Notes under the pieces: generated by a model
What the model was told of the DNA's origin: nothing
The model's database searches: none
Seen by the model: only the letters and a program-made list of their open reading frames with translations
Assembly (NCBI GenBank): GCA_900770785.1
Contig: CAAGLJ010000076.1
Location: forward strand, 20,518-84,517
Direction: 5' to 3'
Origin: Lachnospiraceae bacterium
Lineage (GTDB): Bacteria > Bacillota > Clostridia > Lachnospirales > Lachnospiraceae
DNA length: 64,000 nt
Shown here: positions 27,434-37,100 of the stretch, in pieces
Layout: every line of letters starts with the position of its first letter
Position numbering within the stretch: position 1 is the first letter of the stretch
Made by a program: the position numbers and the translations under genes

Positions 27434-28444
27434 ATGGCAAAGACAGGTGTGATCGGAGCAGGAAGCTGGGGAATTGCGCTGGCAAAGCTCTTACATGATA
27501 ATGGACATGAGGTGACGGTGTGGAGTATTTTACCGGATGAAATTGAGATGCTGAAAAAAAATCATGAGCATTTGGATAAGCTCCCTGGTGTAAAATTACC
27601 GGAGGACATGGAATTTACCACAGATTTGAAAGAGGCGGCAGAAGGAAAGGATGTATTGGTTCTGGCCGTTCCTTCTCCCTTTATCAGAAATACAGCCCAT
27701 TCCTTAAAGGAGGTAGTGGCAGATAACCAGATTATTGTTAATGTGGCAAAAGGAATTGAAGAGGCCACTTTGATGACTTTGTCGCAGGTAATTGAAGAAG
27801 AAGTGCCTCAGGCCAGGGTGGCGGTACTTTCCGGGCCTTCTCATGCGGAAGAGGTGGGAAGAGGCCTTCCGACGACCATTGTAGTAGGCTCAAAGGATAA
27901 GGAAACAGCAGAATATCTGCAAAATATTTTTATGAATCAGGTATTCAGAGTATATATCAGCCCGGATGTATGTGGTATCGAACTGGGAGCAGCACTGAAA
28001 AATGTGGTAGCCCTGGCTGCCGGAATTGCCGACGGACTGGGTTATGGGGATAATACCAAAGCAGCTTTGATTACCAGAGGAATTGCAGAAATTGCCCGCC
28101 TGGGAGTGGCTATGGGAGGAAAACCGGAAACCTTCAGCGGCTTATCCGGAATTGGTGACCTCATCGTTACCTGTGCCAGTAAGCATTCCAGAAATCGTAA
28201 GGCTGGCGTACTGATGGGACAGGGAAAAACCATGGAAGAGGCTATGGCAGAGGTGAAAATGGTGGTGGAAGGAGTATATTCTGCCAAAGCAGCTAACAGA
28301 CTTGCCTTAAAATACCAGGTTTCCATGCCGATTATTGAACAGGTAAATGCGGTTTTATTTGAGAATAAGCCGGCGGCAGAGGCAGTGAAAGACTTGATGC
28401 TTCGGGACAAGAAGCTGGAGAATTCTGATTTACCATGGTCATAA
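27434..28444 (+). CDS. gpsA: NAD(P)-dependent glycerol-3-phosphate dehydrogenase
   Basis: GpsA reduces dihydroxyacetone phosphate to glycerol 3-phosphate for lipid synthesis. The Rossmann motif GVIGAGSWGIALAKLL opens the 336-residue protein; GPSHAEEVGRGLPT, the catalytic Lys region ELGAALKNVVALAAGIADGLG and FSGLSGIGDLIVTC follow. ATG 27434 with GGAGG seven bases upstream is chosen over TTG 27428. Its stop codon lies within an 18-bp tandem duplication. Confidence 0.96.
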   Translation: MAKTGVIGAGSWGIALAKLLHDNGHEVTVWSILPDEIEMLKKNHEHLDKLPGVKLPEDMEFTTDLKEAAEGKDVLVLAVPSPFIRNTAHSLKEVVADNQIIVNVAKGIEEATLMTLSQVIEEEVPQARVAVLSGPSHAEEVGRGLPTTIVVGSKDKETAEYLQNIFMNQVFRVYISPDVCGIELGAALKNVVALAAGIADGLGYGDNTKAALITRGIAEIARLGVAMGGKPETFSGLSGIGDLIVTCASKHSRNRKAGVLMGQGKTMEEAMAEVKMVVEGVYSAKAANRLALKYQVSMPIIEQVNAVLFENKPAAEAVKDLMLRDKKLENSDLPWS

Positions 28445-28463
28445 CATTTACCATGGTCATAAC
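28428..28463 (+). repeat. 18-bp perfect tandem duplication at the gpsA stop
   Basis: ATTTACCATGGTCATAAC occurs twice in direct succession (28428-28445 and 28446-28463). The first copy supplies the last codons and TAA of gpsA. A degenerate third CCATGG segment follows to about 28475. Confidence 0.9.
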
Positions 28464-28523
28464 ATGGACCATGGTTATAGTATGGGTTGGAGTTTCTAAG
28501 AAAAGTTTTTCAGGAGGAAAGAG

Positions 28524-29342
28524 ATGGATACAACTTTTGAATTTCAGGGAACACAGGAATATGTAGCTTCCAGAGAACTGCTGTCAGCAGTAAATGTGGC
28601 CATCGCCTTGCAGAAGCCGCTGTTGATTAAAGGAGAACCGGGAACCGGAAAAACCAGGCTGGCGGAAGCAGTAGCCAAGTCCTTAAATAAGAGACTGATT
28701 ATCTGGAATATTAAGTCTACTACCAAGGCTCAGGATGGTCTTTATGTATATGATACCATTCAGCGTCTATACGATGGACAGTTTGGTGAAAATGATGTCC
28801 ATGATATTGCACAGTACATTAAGCTGGGTAAGCTGGGAGAGGCCTTCGCCTCCAAAGAGCAGGTTATCCTGCTGATTGATGAAATTGATAAGGCAGATTT
28901 GGAATTCCCCAACGACCTTTTATGGGAGCTTGACCAGATGGAGTTTTACATTCACGAGACGAGAGAAACCATTCGGGCCAGGCATCGTCCCATAGTGATT
29001 ATTACTTCCAATGCAGAGAAGGAGCTGCCGGATGCTTTTTTAAGGCGTTGTATTTTTCATTATATTGATTTTCCGGACAGAGAATTAATGGAAGAAATCG
29101 TTAAGGTACATTTTCCTCAGGTGGATGACCTTCTGCTAAAAAATGCCATGGACGTTTTCTATGAGATTCGCAGTCTTCGTGATATCCGAAAAAAGCCCAG
29201 CACCTCAGAATTGATTGACTGGATAAATGCTTTGCAGATTGGGGGAATCCCTGCAGAGAAGATTAAGCAGGAGTTGCCTTTTATTGGGGCTATTGTTAAA
29301 AAGGATGAGGATATACAAGCAGCCCGTCAGACCAATTACTGA
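28524..29342 (+). CDS. MoxR-family AAA+ ATPase
   Basis: The 272-residue ATPase has Walker A GEPGTGKT (about 36-43), Walker B VILLIDEIDKAD and sensor TSNAEKELPDAFLRRC, typical of the MoxR branch. These act as chaperone-like ATPases, usually with a von Willebrand A partner, to mature or activate target complexes. The partner gene follows after 54 bp. GGAGGAAAGAG precedes ATG 28524. No obvious target, such as a dehydrogenase or metal enzyme, is adjacent. Confidence 0.92.
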   Translation: MDTTFEFQGTQEYVASRELLSAVNVAIALQKPLLIKGEPGTGKTRLAEAVAKSLNKRLIIWNIKSTTKAQDGLYVYDTIQRLYDGQFGENDVHDIAQYIKLGKLGEAFASKEQVILLIDEIDKADLEFPNDLLWELDQMEFYIHETRETIRARHRPIVIITSNAEKELPDAFLRRCIFHYIDFPDRELMEEIVKVHFPQVDDLLLKNAMDVFYEIRSLRDIRKKPSTSELIDWINALQIGGIPAEKIKQELPFIGAIVKKDEDIQAARQTNY

Positions 29343-29396
29343 TTATTAATGAAAAGAGTGAAAAGCTGCCGGAAGGACAGCGGAAGGTAGGGATAA

Positions 29397-30602
29397 ATGT
29401 TTATCGACTTTTTCTATGGACTGAAGGGGGCAGGACTGAAGGTTACACTGGGAGAATGGCTTACTCTTCAGCAGGCTTTGAGTATGGATCTGGCGGGAAG
29501 CAGTCTTACCGGGTTTTACTATCTTGCCCGCATGATTTTAGTGAAAAGTGAAACCGACTATGACAAGTTTGATATGGTATTTGAGTCTGTTTTTAAAGGG
29601 GCTGCCATGGAAACTGAGGTGGGAAAAAATATGCTGAAATGGCTGGATAAGCCAGAGATGAATGATTTACTCCAGGAAAGCGACAGAGACTGGTTGAATA
29701 AGCTGGAGGAAATCAATGTGGATAAGGATGATGTGGAAGAAAGGTTCCGGCAGCGTCTGAAGGACCAGGACAGCGAACACAATGGCGGTTCCTATTGGAT
29801 AGGCACCATGGGAAAGACCTCTTTTGGCAATACCGGAGGTAATGTGGGTGGTGTTCGTGTAGGAGGCAAAACCGGATACCAGTCAGCCTTTTCTGTTGTG
29901 GGAGAAAGAAAGTACCGTGATTTTCGAGATGACCGGGTGATGGATAACCGGCAGTTTCAGCAGGCTCTGCGTCGCCTGCGTCAGTTTTCGGCCAGACTGG
30001 ATATTCCTAAAACAGAGCTGGATTTAAATGGTACTGTAGATGAGACCTGCAATCATGGGGGAATGCTCCATATTGTGATGGAAAAGCCACGGAAGAATTC
30101 AGTAAAGCTGCTGCTTCTGATGGATTCAGGGGGAACCATGATTCCTTATACTACGTTGTTGAATGATCTGTTTCAGTCGGTAACGAAAACCAATCATTTT
30201 AAAGAGGTAAAGGTTTATTTTTTCCATAACTGTATTTACAGTAAGCTGTATAAGACACCAGAATGTGAGAATGGAGACTGGATTGATACGGAGTGGATGT
30301 TTAGTAATCTGGACAGTGATTATAAGGTAATTATTGTGGGCGATGCGGCTATGGCGCCGGAGGAGCTTTACTCTGACAGCGGAAATTACCGGGGACCTAA
30401 TGGCGGCTTAAGTGGCATGGAGTGGCTTGAGTTGGTAAAGAAGCATTACAAAAAGGTGGTCTGGATGAATCCTAAGATGGCTCCGGGTCATGCTCCCTGG
30501 AGAGAAGCGGAGACCGCAATCAAGCAGGTATTTCCCATGTATAAGCTGACGGTGGATGGTTTGAATCAGGCCATGACCAGACTGATGGTGAACAGGTTAT
30601 AG
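29397..30602 (+). CDS. VWA/CoxE-type partner of the MoxR ATPase
   Basis: The 401-residue protein has an N-terminal helical region (1-125), a Gly-rich linker (GKTSFGNTGGNVGGVRVGGKTG), and a VWA domain from about 215. The metal site reads LLLMDSGGTM, close to the DSGGSM variant common in CoxE-like proteins rather than DxSxS. There is no signal peptide. In characterised pairs the VWA protein docks with the MoxR ATPase and a substrate. The pair's target here is unknown. Confidence 0.87.
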   Translation: MFIDFFYGLKGAGLKVTLGEWLTLQQALSMDLAGSSLTGFYYLARMILVKSETDYDKFDMVFESVFKGAAMETEVGKNMLKWLDKPEMNDLLQESDRDWLNKLEEINVDKDDVEERFRQRLKDQDSEHNGGSYWIGTMGKTSFGNTGGNVGGVRVGGKTGYQSAFSVVGERKYRDFRDDRVMDNRQFQQALRRLRQFSARLDIPKTELDLNGTVDETCNHGGMLHIVMEKPRKNSVKLLLLMDSGGTMIPYTTLLNDLFQSVTKTNHFKEVKVYFFHNCIYSKLYKTPECENGDWIDTEWMFSNLDSDYKVIIVGDAAMAPEELYSDSGNYRGPNGGLSGMEWLELVKKHYKKVVWMNPKMAPGHAPWREAETAIKQVFPMYKLTVDGLNQAMTRLMVNRL

Positions 30603-30664
30603 GTGAAGGAAAAGAAAAGGGGCTGCTTTAGCAGCCGAAGAATAAGAAGAACAGGGAGGGACAT

Positions 30665-31888
30665 ATGAAGATATTTGAAGAGCTGAAGGCAAGAGGCTTG
30701 CTTGCCCAGCTGACCGATGAAGAGGAAATCAGAGATTTAATTAATGAGGGAAAGGCTACCTTCTATATTGGTTTTGATCCTACGGCGGACAGTTTGCACG
30801 TGGGCCACTTTATGGCACTGTGCCTGATGAAGCGCCTTCAGGAAGCCGGAAATAAGCCCATTGCCCTGATTGGCGGCGGTACCGGTATGATTGGAGACCC
30901 TTCCGGCAGAAGCGATATGCGAAGTATGATGACCAGAGAGCAGATTGACCATAACTGTGAATGCTTCAAAAAGCAGATGAGCCGCTTTATCGATTTTTCC
31001 GAAGGGAAGGCTTTAATGGTAAATAATGCGGACTGGCTGCTGGATTTAAATTATGTAGAGCTTTTGCGTGACGTGGGAGTACATTTCAGTGTAAACCGCA
31101 TGCTGTCTGCGGAGTGCTACAAGCAGCGTATGGAAAAGGGTCTGAGCTTTCTGGAATTTAATTACATGATTATGCAAAGCTACGACTTTCTGGCTCTTTA
31201 TGAGAAATATGGCTGTAATATGCAGTTTGGAGGAGATGATCAGTGGAGCAATATGCTGGGCGGTACAGAATTGATTCGCCGTAAGCTGGGCAAGAATGCC
31301 TATGCCATGACCATCACCCTGTTGTTAAACTCTGAAGGTAAGAAGATGGGCAAGACACAAAAAGGTGCAGTATGGTTAGATCCCAATAAGACCTCACCTT
31401 TTGAATTCTACCAGTACTGGAGAAATGTGGCCGATGCGGATGTGTTAAAATGTATCCGTATGCTGACCTTTTTGCCTCTTGAGGAAATTGAAAAGATGGA
31501 TGCCTGGGAAGGAAGCCAGTTGAATCAGGCAAAAGAAATTCTGGCTTATGAATTGACCAAGCTGGTTCATGGTGAGGAAGAGGCCATAAAGGCTCAGGAA
31601 AGTGCAAGAGCTTTATTTGCCAGTGGTGTAGCAGCGGATATGCCTACAGCAACACTTCGGGCTGAGGACTTTACCGACGGGCAGATTGATATTTTAACCA
31701 TGTTGGTAAAATCAGGTCTGGTGCCCTCTAAATCGGAAGCACGAAGAGCCATAGAGCAGGGCGGCGTTACTGTAGATGGAGAAAAGGTGACGGATATCAA
31801 GACCATGTATAAAGCCGCTTCTCTGGAAGGAGAAGGGCTTGTATTAAAGCGTGGAAAGAAGAATTTCAGAAAAGTACAGTACCTGTAG
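30665..31888 (+). CDS. tyrS: Tyrosyl-tRNA synthetase
   Basis: The class I synthetase has the HIGH-type motif HVGH at residues 45-48, the KMSKS-type KMGKT at 227-231 and a C-terminal S4 RNA-binding domain ([19 protein letters not shown]). It is 407 residues long, as expected. GGGAGGGACAT precedes ATG 30665. Upstream there is only a small GGCTGC/GCAGCC hairpin (30621-30636), with no room for a T-box, so it is probably expressed with the MoxR/VWA genes or from an unseen promoter. Confidence 0.97.
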   Translation: MKIFEELKARGLLAQLTDEEEIRDLINEGKATFYIGFDPTADSLHVGHFMALCLMKRLQEAGNKPIALIGGGTGMIGDPSGRSDMRSMMTREQIDHNCECFKKQMSRFIDFSEGKALMVNNADWLLDLNYVELLRDVGVHFSVNRMLSAECYKQRMEKGLSFLEFNYMIMQSYDFLALYEKYGCNMQFGGDDQWSNMLGGTELIRRKLGKNAYAMTITLLLNSEGKKMGKTQKGAVWLDPNKTSPFEFYQYWRNVADADVLKCIRMLTFLPLEEIEKMDAWEGSQLNQAKEILAYELTKLVHGEEEAIKAQESARALFASGVAADMPTATLRAEDFTDGQIDILTMLVKSGLVPSKSEARRAIEQGGVTVDGEKVTDIKTMYKAASLEGEGLVLKRGKKNFRKVQYL

Positions 31889-31892
31889 TATT

Positions 31893-31950
31893 AAAACTCA
31901 GGGGGTGCTGATTCGATTCAGCCTTCCCTGAGTTTTCTGTAATTTTTTTT
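31893..31950 (+). terminator. Terminator after tyrS
   Basis: AAAACTCAGGG (31893-31903) pairs with CCCTGAGTTTT (31926-31936), with an inner GCTGA/TCAGC stem, followed by an eight-base T run ending at 31950. Confidence 0.88.
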
Positions 31951-31977
31951 GACAGCCAACTTTGTTTAAAGTATAAA
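31949..31977 (+). promoter_or_regulatory. SigA-type promoter for the SUKH gene
   Basis: TTGACA (31949-31954), 17-base spacer, TATAAA (31972-31977). The first two Ts of the -35 are the last Ts of the tyrS terminator tail. Confidence 0.85.
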
Positions 31978-32007
31978 CTGAATGGATTAAAGAGGGGAGA
32001 AAATATA

Positions 32008-32502
32008 GTGAACATATTGAAAGAGCTGGCAGGTAAAATTAATGGGCAGATTGTATTAAGAACAGCATTAGATGAAGAAAACTGCTCTTTTTTATGGAAT
32101 GAACCGGCAACCATTGAAGAGATCGAAGCCTTTGAGAAAAAGCACCAGTGCAGCTTTCCAGAAGCCTACAAAGAGTTTTTGTTAATTTCCAATGGGGCCA
32201 CTCTGTTTAAAACAGAATCCGGCAGCAATGGATATCAATTATTAAGCCTTAAGGAAATGGAAGAAGAAACTCAGGAAATCAGAGAGGATGGTTATATTAT
32301 TTCTGATAAATGCTATTGCTTTATCAAATTTCTATTTAATGGAGACGTCCTGTTTCTGGATCTGGATAAAAAGTTTAATTATATTCTGGACGGTAATATG
32401 AGAAGGCACTCCTATAAATGGGAATATATCAATTCGGACATCAATACATTTTTTGAACATTTATGCCAGTGTAATGGAGCAACGTATTGGAGATGGCAAT
32501 AA
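32008..32502 (+). CDS. SMI1/KNR4 (SUKH) family protein
   Basis: The 164-residue protein shows the SUKH core: ATIEEIEAFEKKHQCSFPEAYKEFLLISNGATLF, followed by a beta-rich half. Bacterial SUKH proteins are frequently immunity proteins against contact-dependent or polymorphic toxins, but others are housekeeping. No toxin lies next to it, so it may be an orphan immunity gene. Start GTG 32008 has AGAGGGGAGA upstream. It has its own promoter and a shared terminator with the convergent VOC gene. Confidence 0.85.
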   Translation: MNILKELAGKINGQIVLRTALDEENCSFLWNEPATIEEIEAFEKKHQCSFPEAYKEFLLISNGATLFKTESGSNGYQLLSLKEMEEETQEIREDGYIISDKCYCFIKFLFNGDVLFLDLDKKFNYILDGNMRRHSYKWEYINSDINTFFEHLCQCNGATYWRWQ

Positions 32503-32509
32503 TATTTTA

Positions 32510-32542
32510 CCCCCTGTCCGGCCGCAAGCTGAAGGACAGGGG
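32510..32542. terminator. Bidirectional terminator between SUKH and VOC genes
   Basis: CCCCTGTCC (32511-32519) and GGACAGGGG (32534-32542) form a perfect nine-bp stem. A T-rich tail lies on the + side and TAAAATATT on the minus side, serving both convergent genes. Confidence 0.8.
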
Positions 32543-32550
32543 ATATCTTC

Positions 32551-32913
32551 TTATCTTTCCGGTACGATTTCCAACCAGTAGCCATCAGGGTCCTGAATGA
32601 AATAAATTCCCATTTCAGGATTTTCATAGCAGATACAGCCCATTTCTTCATGGAGCTTATGAGCGGCGTCAAAGTCATCGGTACGAAAGGCAAGATGAAA
32701 TTCGCATTCACCCAAATCATATTTTCCGGGGTGTTCCTCAAGCCAGGTTAACTCCAGTTCAAAGTCGCTTTCTTCATTACCTACATAAACAATAATAAAA
32801 CCCTTGCCGTTTTTTCGCCGTTTTTCGGTCAGCCCCAGTGCTTTTTCATAAAAAGCAAGAGAGGCTTCCAGATTGGAAACATTATAATTTTCATGTATCA
32901 TTTTGAATTTCAT
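32551..32913 (-). CDS. VOC/glyoxalase I-like protein
   Basis: The 120-residue protein is a vicinal-oxygen-chelate fold: MIHENYNVSNLEASLAFYEKALGL, ELELTWLEEHPGKYDLGECEFHLAF and FIQDPDGYWLEIVPE. Possible metal ligands (His, Glu) match the lactoylglutathione lyase pattern, but Clostridia lack glutathione, so another thiol or substrate is likely. Its start overlaps the stop of the metallo-hydrolase gene (ATGA), indicating translational coupling. Confidence 0.9.
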   Translation of the reverse strand: MKFKMIHENYNVSNLEASLAFYEKALGLTEKRRKNGKGFIIVYVGNEESDFELELTWLEEHPGKYDLGECEFHLAFRTDDFDAAHKLHEEMGCICYENPEMGIYFIQDPDGYWLEIVPER

Positions 32914-33587
32914 TGATATTCCTCCGTATATTCTATAATTTCGCGATATTCAGGATATTCACTGAGAAATTGTTTGATTACTTCGGGCTGTTCCCAATAA
33001 TGCATGGGAAAAACCTTCCCAACTCTTACTTTTTTCAAAAAGTAGAGAATTCCTCTGGCATAATCCTTTCCCTGTCTGGGATCCAGAGGAAGAAAAGCAA
33101 GGTCAATTTCTTCTCCCTGTATCAAATCAATTTCGTGTCGATAGTTTCCCGTCATTTGTTTATTATATTGTTCAGATTCCTCTTCCCATACCCAGTCGTT
33201 TAAATCTCCGGCATGGTAGATTTTCCCTTCCGGGCAGCTCAGCAGAAAAGCAACTCCTTCATCTGTAGAGAGCAGTGTTTTCAAGCTGGTCTGACAGGGC
33301 AGAGTATAGGTCTCGTGAAAAGTCACCTTAACTACCGGAATATCCGCAGGATAGCGTTTGGGGGAGATATCTTTGGATAAAACAGCAGTAATCCGATGAA
33401 AGCCTTCTTTTTTTAAAAGAGTAAAGATTTCCGGATTGTAATGATCCGCATGCTGGTGACTGGAAAAAACAAGGACAGGCTTATCCTTGTCCATCCGGGG
33501 AAGCTCCCCTTTAAAATAATCGAAGATGTAGTAGCAGTGACTGGTTTCTACCAGAAAACTGCTGTGAAAAATATAATTTACTTTCAT
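32910..33587 (-). CDS. Metallo-beta-lactamase-fold hydrolase
   Basis: The 225-residue protein has the metal motif SSHQHADHYNPE (HxHxDH) and further His/Asp ligands in HAGDLNDW and MHYWEQPE. It is related to UlaG/RomA-like hydrolases with unknown substrates. Start ATG 33587 has GGAG six bases upstream (an in-frame ATG lies at 33599). It is the first gene of a two-gene minus-strand operon with the VOC protein, suggesting a joint small-molecule or detoxification role. Confidence 0.87.
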   Translation of the reverse strand: MKVNYIFHSSFLVETSHCYYIFDYFKGELPRMDKDKPVLVFSSHQHADHYNPEIFTLLKKEGFHRITAVLSKDISPKRYPADIPVVKVTFHETYTLPCQTSLKTLLSTDEGVAFLLSCPEGKIYHAGDLNDWVWEEESEQYNKQMTGNYRHEIDLIQGEEIDLAFLPLDPRQGKDYARGILYFLKKVRVGKVFPMHYWEQPEVIKQFLSEYPEYREIIEYTEEYQ

Positions 33588-33625
33588 ATTGTACTCCATG
33601 TATATCTCAGGTTTTGCTTTTTTCT

Positions 33626-33634
33626 ATTGTAACA
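33626..33634 (-). promoter_or_regulatory. Extended -10 promoter for the metallo-hydrolase/VOC pair
   Basis: On the minus strand TGT followed by TACAAT forms an extended -10 about 40 bp upstream of the start; a -35 is not clear. Confidence 0.5.
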
Positions 33635-33729
33635 TGTATCTTTTCCCAGGAACAGCAAAATCTTTTCCGGCTTCAGACAAGACCGCAAGCCAATGGAGGA
33701 ACGGCAGGATAAATCATAGGGTTTGGTCA

Positions 33730-33773
33730 AATAGCTGCAAGCTATTGATTATTAATCAATAGTCTGCTAAGAT
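33730..33773 (+). promoter_or_regulatory. Palindromic operator and promoter before padR
   Basis: AATAGCT-GCA-AGCTATT (33730-33746) overlaps the perfect CTATTGATT-ATT-AATCAATAG (33742-33762). TTGATT (33745-33750), a 17-base spacer and TAAGAT (33768-33773) form a promoter, so the second palindrome covers its -35 and spacer. This fits autoregulation by the PadR protein encoded next. Confidence 0.6.
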
Positions 33774-33816
33774 ATGATGGAGTCGAAATGTCATAAAATA
33801 TTGAAGGAAGATGGAA

Positions 33817-34128
33817 ATGAATGCACAATTAAAAAAGGGGGTTCTGGAGCTTATGGTTTTGCAGGAAATCAGTAAGCGGGATTTATATGGCTATGAGCTG
33901 GCCAGAATCTTAAATGAGTATTATACGGACGTGGATGTCAGCTCCTTTTATACGATTTTGCGGCGTTTGAAGGGAAAAGAATACGTCAGCTGCTATGAGG
34001 GAAGCATTTCCAGCGGACCCAGGCGTAAATATTATCAGCTTACTGAAAGGGGAAGGGAGTACCTGGAAAAACAGCTGGTGGAATGGAAGAATATGCAGCA
34101 AATTCAACACAAACTCAGCCTGTGTTAA
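33817..34128 (+). CDS. PadR-family transcriptional regulator
   Basis: The 103-residue protein is a winged-helix PadR-s1 type: LKKGVLELMVLQEISKRDLYGYELARILNEYY and the wing LRRLKGKEYVSCYEG...GPRRKYYQLTERGREYL. Such proteins are small dimeric repressors responding to phenolics, drugs or cell-envelope stress, and often autoregulate. ATG 33817 has AAGGAAG six bases upstream (ATG 33811 is too close). It ends 33 bp before the large surface-protein gene, with which it is probably co-transcribed. Confidence 0.9.
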   Translation: MNAQLKKGVLELMVLQEISKRDLYGYELARILNEYYTDVDVSSFYTILRRLKGKEYVSCYEGSISSGPRRKYYQLTERGREYLEKQLVEWKNMQQIQHKLSLC

Positions 34129-34161
34129 AAATGGGATACGAAAGAAAGGAAGTAGATACCA

Positions 34162-37100
34162 ATGAGAAAGCATTTATTAAAAAGCCTTGCTTTTTTGCTT
34201 TTAGGGGTAATGATAAGCCTGGAGTGTTTGTCTGGCTATGCCACAATTAACAGTCATGCCGCAGGAAATACACAGAGCAGTTATTATCTGTATCCTTTTG
34301 AGGAAGCAGTGGAAGCATTGGAACAGCTGGCCAGTGAGCAGGAGATTCAGGCAGCAGTTTATCTGGCAGATGAGGTGAATATGAAGGCTCTGCCGGAAGA
34401 AAGCAGTGAGACGGTGAGAGTACTGGCATCCGGTGACGTAGTACGGATTATTGGAGTGGGTCAGGATGCAGACTACGGTATATGGTATGAGGCGGTCTTT
34501 CAACAGGAAACAGAAAAGGTTGTAGGCTATATCAGCCGTTCCTATCTGGCCTGTACACAGATCGAATTTATGGAATGGGAAAGTAATTATGTACGAAGTG
34601 CAACGGTCTTTCGACGTATGGCACGTGCGGTAAGCTACCCGGATGTGGAGCAGTTTCCTGAGTCCTATCAGGATGCCTTGTATCAATTAAAGCAGCAGCA
34701 TCCGAACTGGATTTTTGTCAAAATGAATACGGGAATTTCATGGAAAACCTTAGTAAGCAATCAGTTGGGAGAAAGAAGCCTTATTTATGCTCCCACCTCC
34801 CCGGATGGATGGAAAAATGGTATGTATGGAACGAATTGGGCCTATGCTTCTGAGGGGATACTGAAATATTATCTTGATCCAAGAAATTTTTTGGATGATA
34901 ATGGGATTTTTCAGTTTGAGCTTTTAGGATATTCAGAGGAATATCATACTGTGGAAGCAGTTAATCATATTTTAAATGGTACATTCATGTACAATGCCAC
35001 CATTGAAAATGGAAAAACCTATGCCCAGAATTTCGTGGAGCTGGGACAATCCACACAGGTAAGCCCCTTCCTCATGGCATCACGAATCCGACAGGAGCAG
35101 GGAGCCCAGGGGAACAGTGCATTAATTTCCGGAACCTATACCGGATTTGAAGGCTACTATAACTATTATAATATTGGTGCCAGTGGAAAGACGGACAAAG
35201 AGATCATAGAAAGCGGTCTTGCCAGGGCAAAAAAAGAAGGCTGGAACAGCCGCTACAAAGCCCTGGAAGCAGGGGCAAATTTTCTGGGAAGCTCATATAT
35301 CAAGCATGGACAGGATACCCTGTATCTTCAAAAATTTGATGTAGACAGTCGTTATGACGGTGTTTTCTGGCATCAATATATGCAAAATATTGAAGCACCC
35401 TATAAGGAGAGCTTGTCCGTAAAAAGAGCGTATGAGAAAGCAGGTCTTATTGACTCAGCCTATATTTTCCGAATACCGGTTTATGAAGGTATGCCTTCTT
35501 CTGCCAGTGTACTGCCCGGACAGGAGGATAAGATTACTTTAAGCAGTACAGAAATTGATAATCTGCAGGTAGATGCACAGGTAACGCTGCACCCCTTTAT
35601 CAATGGAGAAGAGGCAGAAGGAATAGAATGGGAGTTTATCAGTTCAGATACTGCCGTTGCTACTGTGGATGCACAGGGGGTAGTAACTGCACTTAAACCG
35701 GGAGAAACCCTTATTACCTGTAGAAAAAAAGAGGACATGGACAACACCATAGAGGGAACCTGCAGAATTACGGTAATTAAAGCAGATGTGGATATCAGTA
35801 AGCTGACCATTCCGCAGCTGGAACCAATCACCTATAATTCCAGGGCTGTATTAGGCGATATTTCCTTGCCGGAGGGCTACAGCTGGGCAAATCCTGAGTT
35901 GGTTCCTACAGTAAAACAGACTGCCTATGCAGTGGAATATAATTTAGATGACAGCAAGTATAACAGTATTATGCTGGATATTCCTTTAACTGTAAATAAA
36001 GCAATTCCTGAGATTACTGTACCCACAGGCTTACAGGGAGGGGCAACAAGAGATTTGTCCAGTGTACAGCTGCCTAAGGGCTATTACTGGATGGAGCCTG
36101 AAGCAAAGCTACCGGGTACCGTTGGAACGGCGACCTTCCGGGCAGGTTATAACCCGGATATAGAAAATTATGAATCGGTAGAAAATATTAACCTTACAGT
36201 GCAAGTGATTTGTGATAAGCATAATTTTGGTGAATGGCGGATCACAGAAGCAACCTGTGATGTTGACGGAATAAAGGTAAGAAGCTGTACAATCTGTGGA
36301 GAAAAAGAGGAAATTGTTCTTCCGGCCACAGGCCATTCTTATGAAGCAGAGGTGATAAAGGAGGCTACTGAGAAGCAGGAAGGGGAACGTCTCTATACCT
36401 GTGTAAACTGCCGGCACAGCTATACTGAAAGTATTCCCAGATTACCGGCAAAGCATGAACATAGCTATCAAAAAGAGGTTGTGAAAAAAGCTTCCTGTAC
36501 AACGGAAGGCCTTCTTAGATACACCTGCAGCTGTGGGGATACCTATGAGGAAGTGATTCTGGCTACGGGACACAGTATGAAAGAAGGAAGCTGTACCATA
36601 TGCGGATACAAGGAGAGCAGCGGTACAGGAACCTCCGGTACTGGAAGTGTTACAAATCAGGGTGGAAGTACGAACAGCACAAACACGAGTCAGGGAGGAA
36701 ATACGACTGCCGGGGGAAATACAGGCCAGGGCAGTGGAACGACTTCTGGTGAGAACACGAATCAGGGGAGTGGTACAGCTTCCGGTGGGAACACGAGCCA
36801 GGGAGGAAATACGACTGCCGGGGGAAATACAGGCCAGAGCAGCGGAACAACTTCTGGTGGGAACACGAACCAGAACGGGGGTACGACTACTGGAGGTAGT
36901 ACATCAGGCAATACCAACAGTGGGAACGCATCTGGAAACAGTACAGCAAATAGTGGAACAGGAGCTGGAAGCACAGGCAGCACCGCAGCAGGAAATACTA
37001 CAACCAGCCAAAGTACAGGCAGTACCGCAGCAGGAAATACTACAACCAGCCAAAGTACAAGCGGTACAACAACGGGAAATGCTGCGACCAGCAAAAACAC

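Noticed and set aside
30603..30664. T-box leader before tyrS
   Set aside because: Only 62 bp is available and it holds just a six-bp hairpin; no specifier loop or T-box sequence is seen.
36650..37066. Regular repeats considered as a CRISPR array
   Set aside because: They are in-frame coding repeats without unique spacers of constant size.
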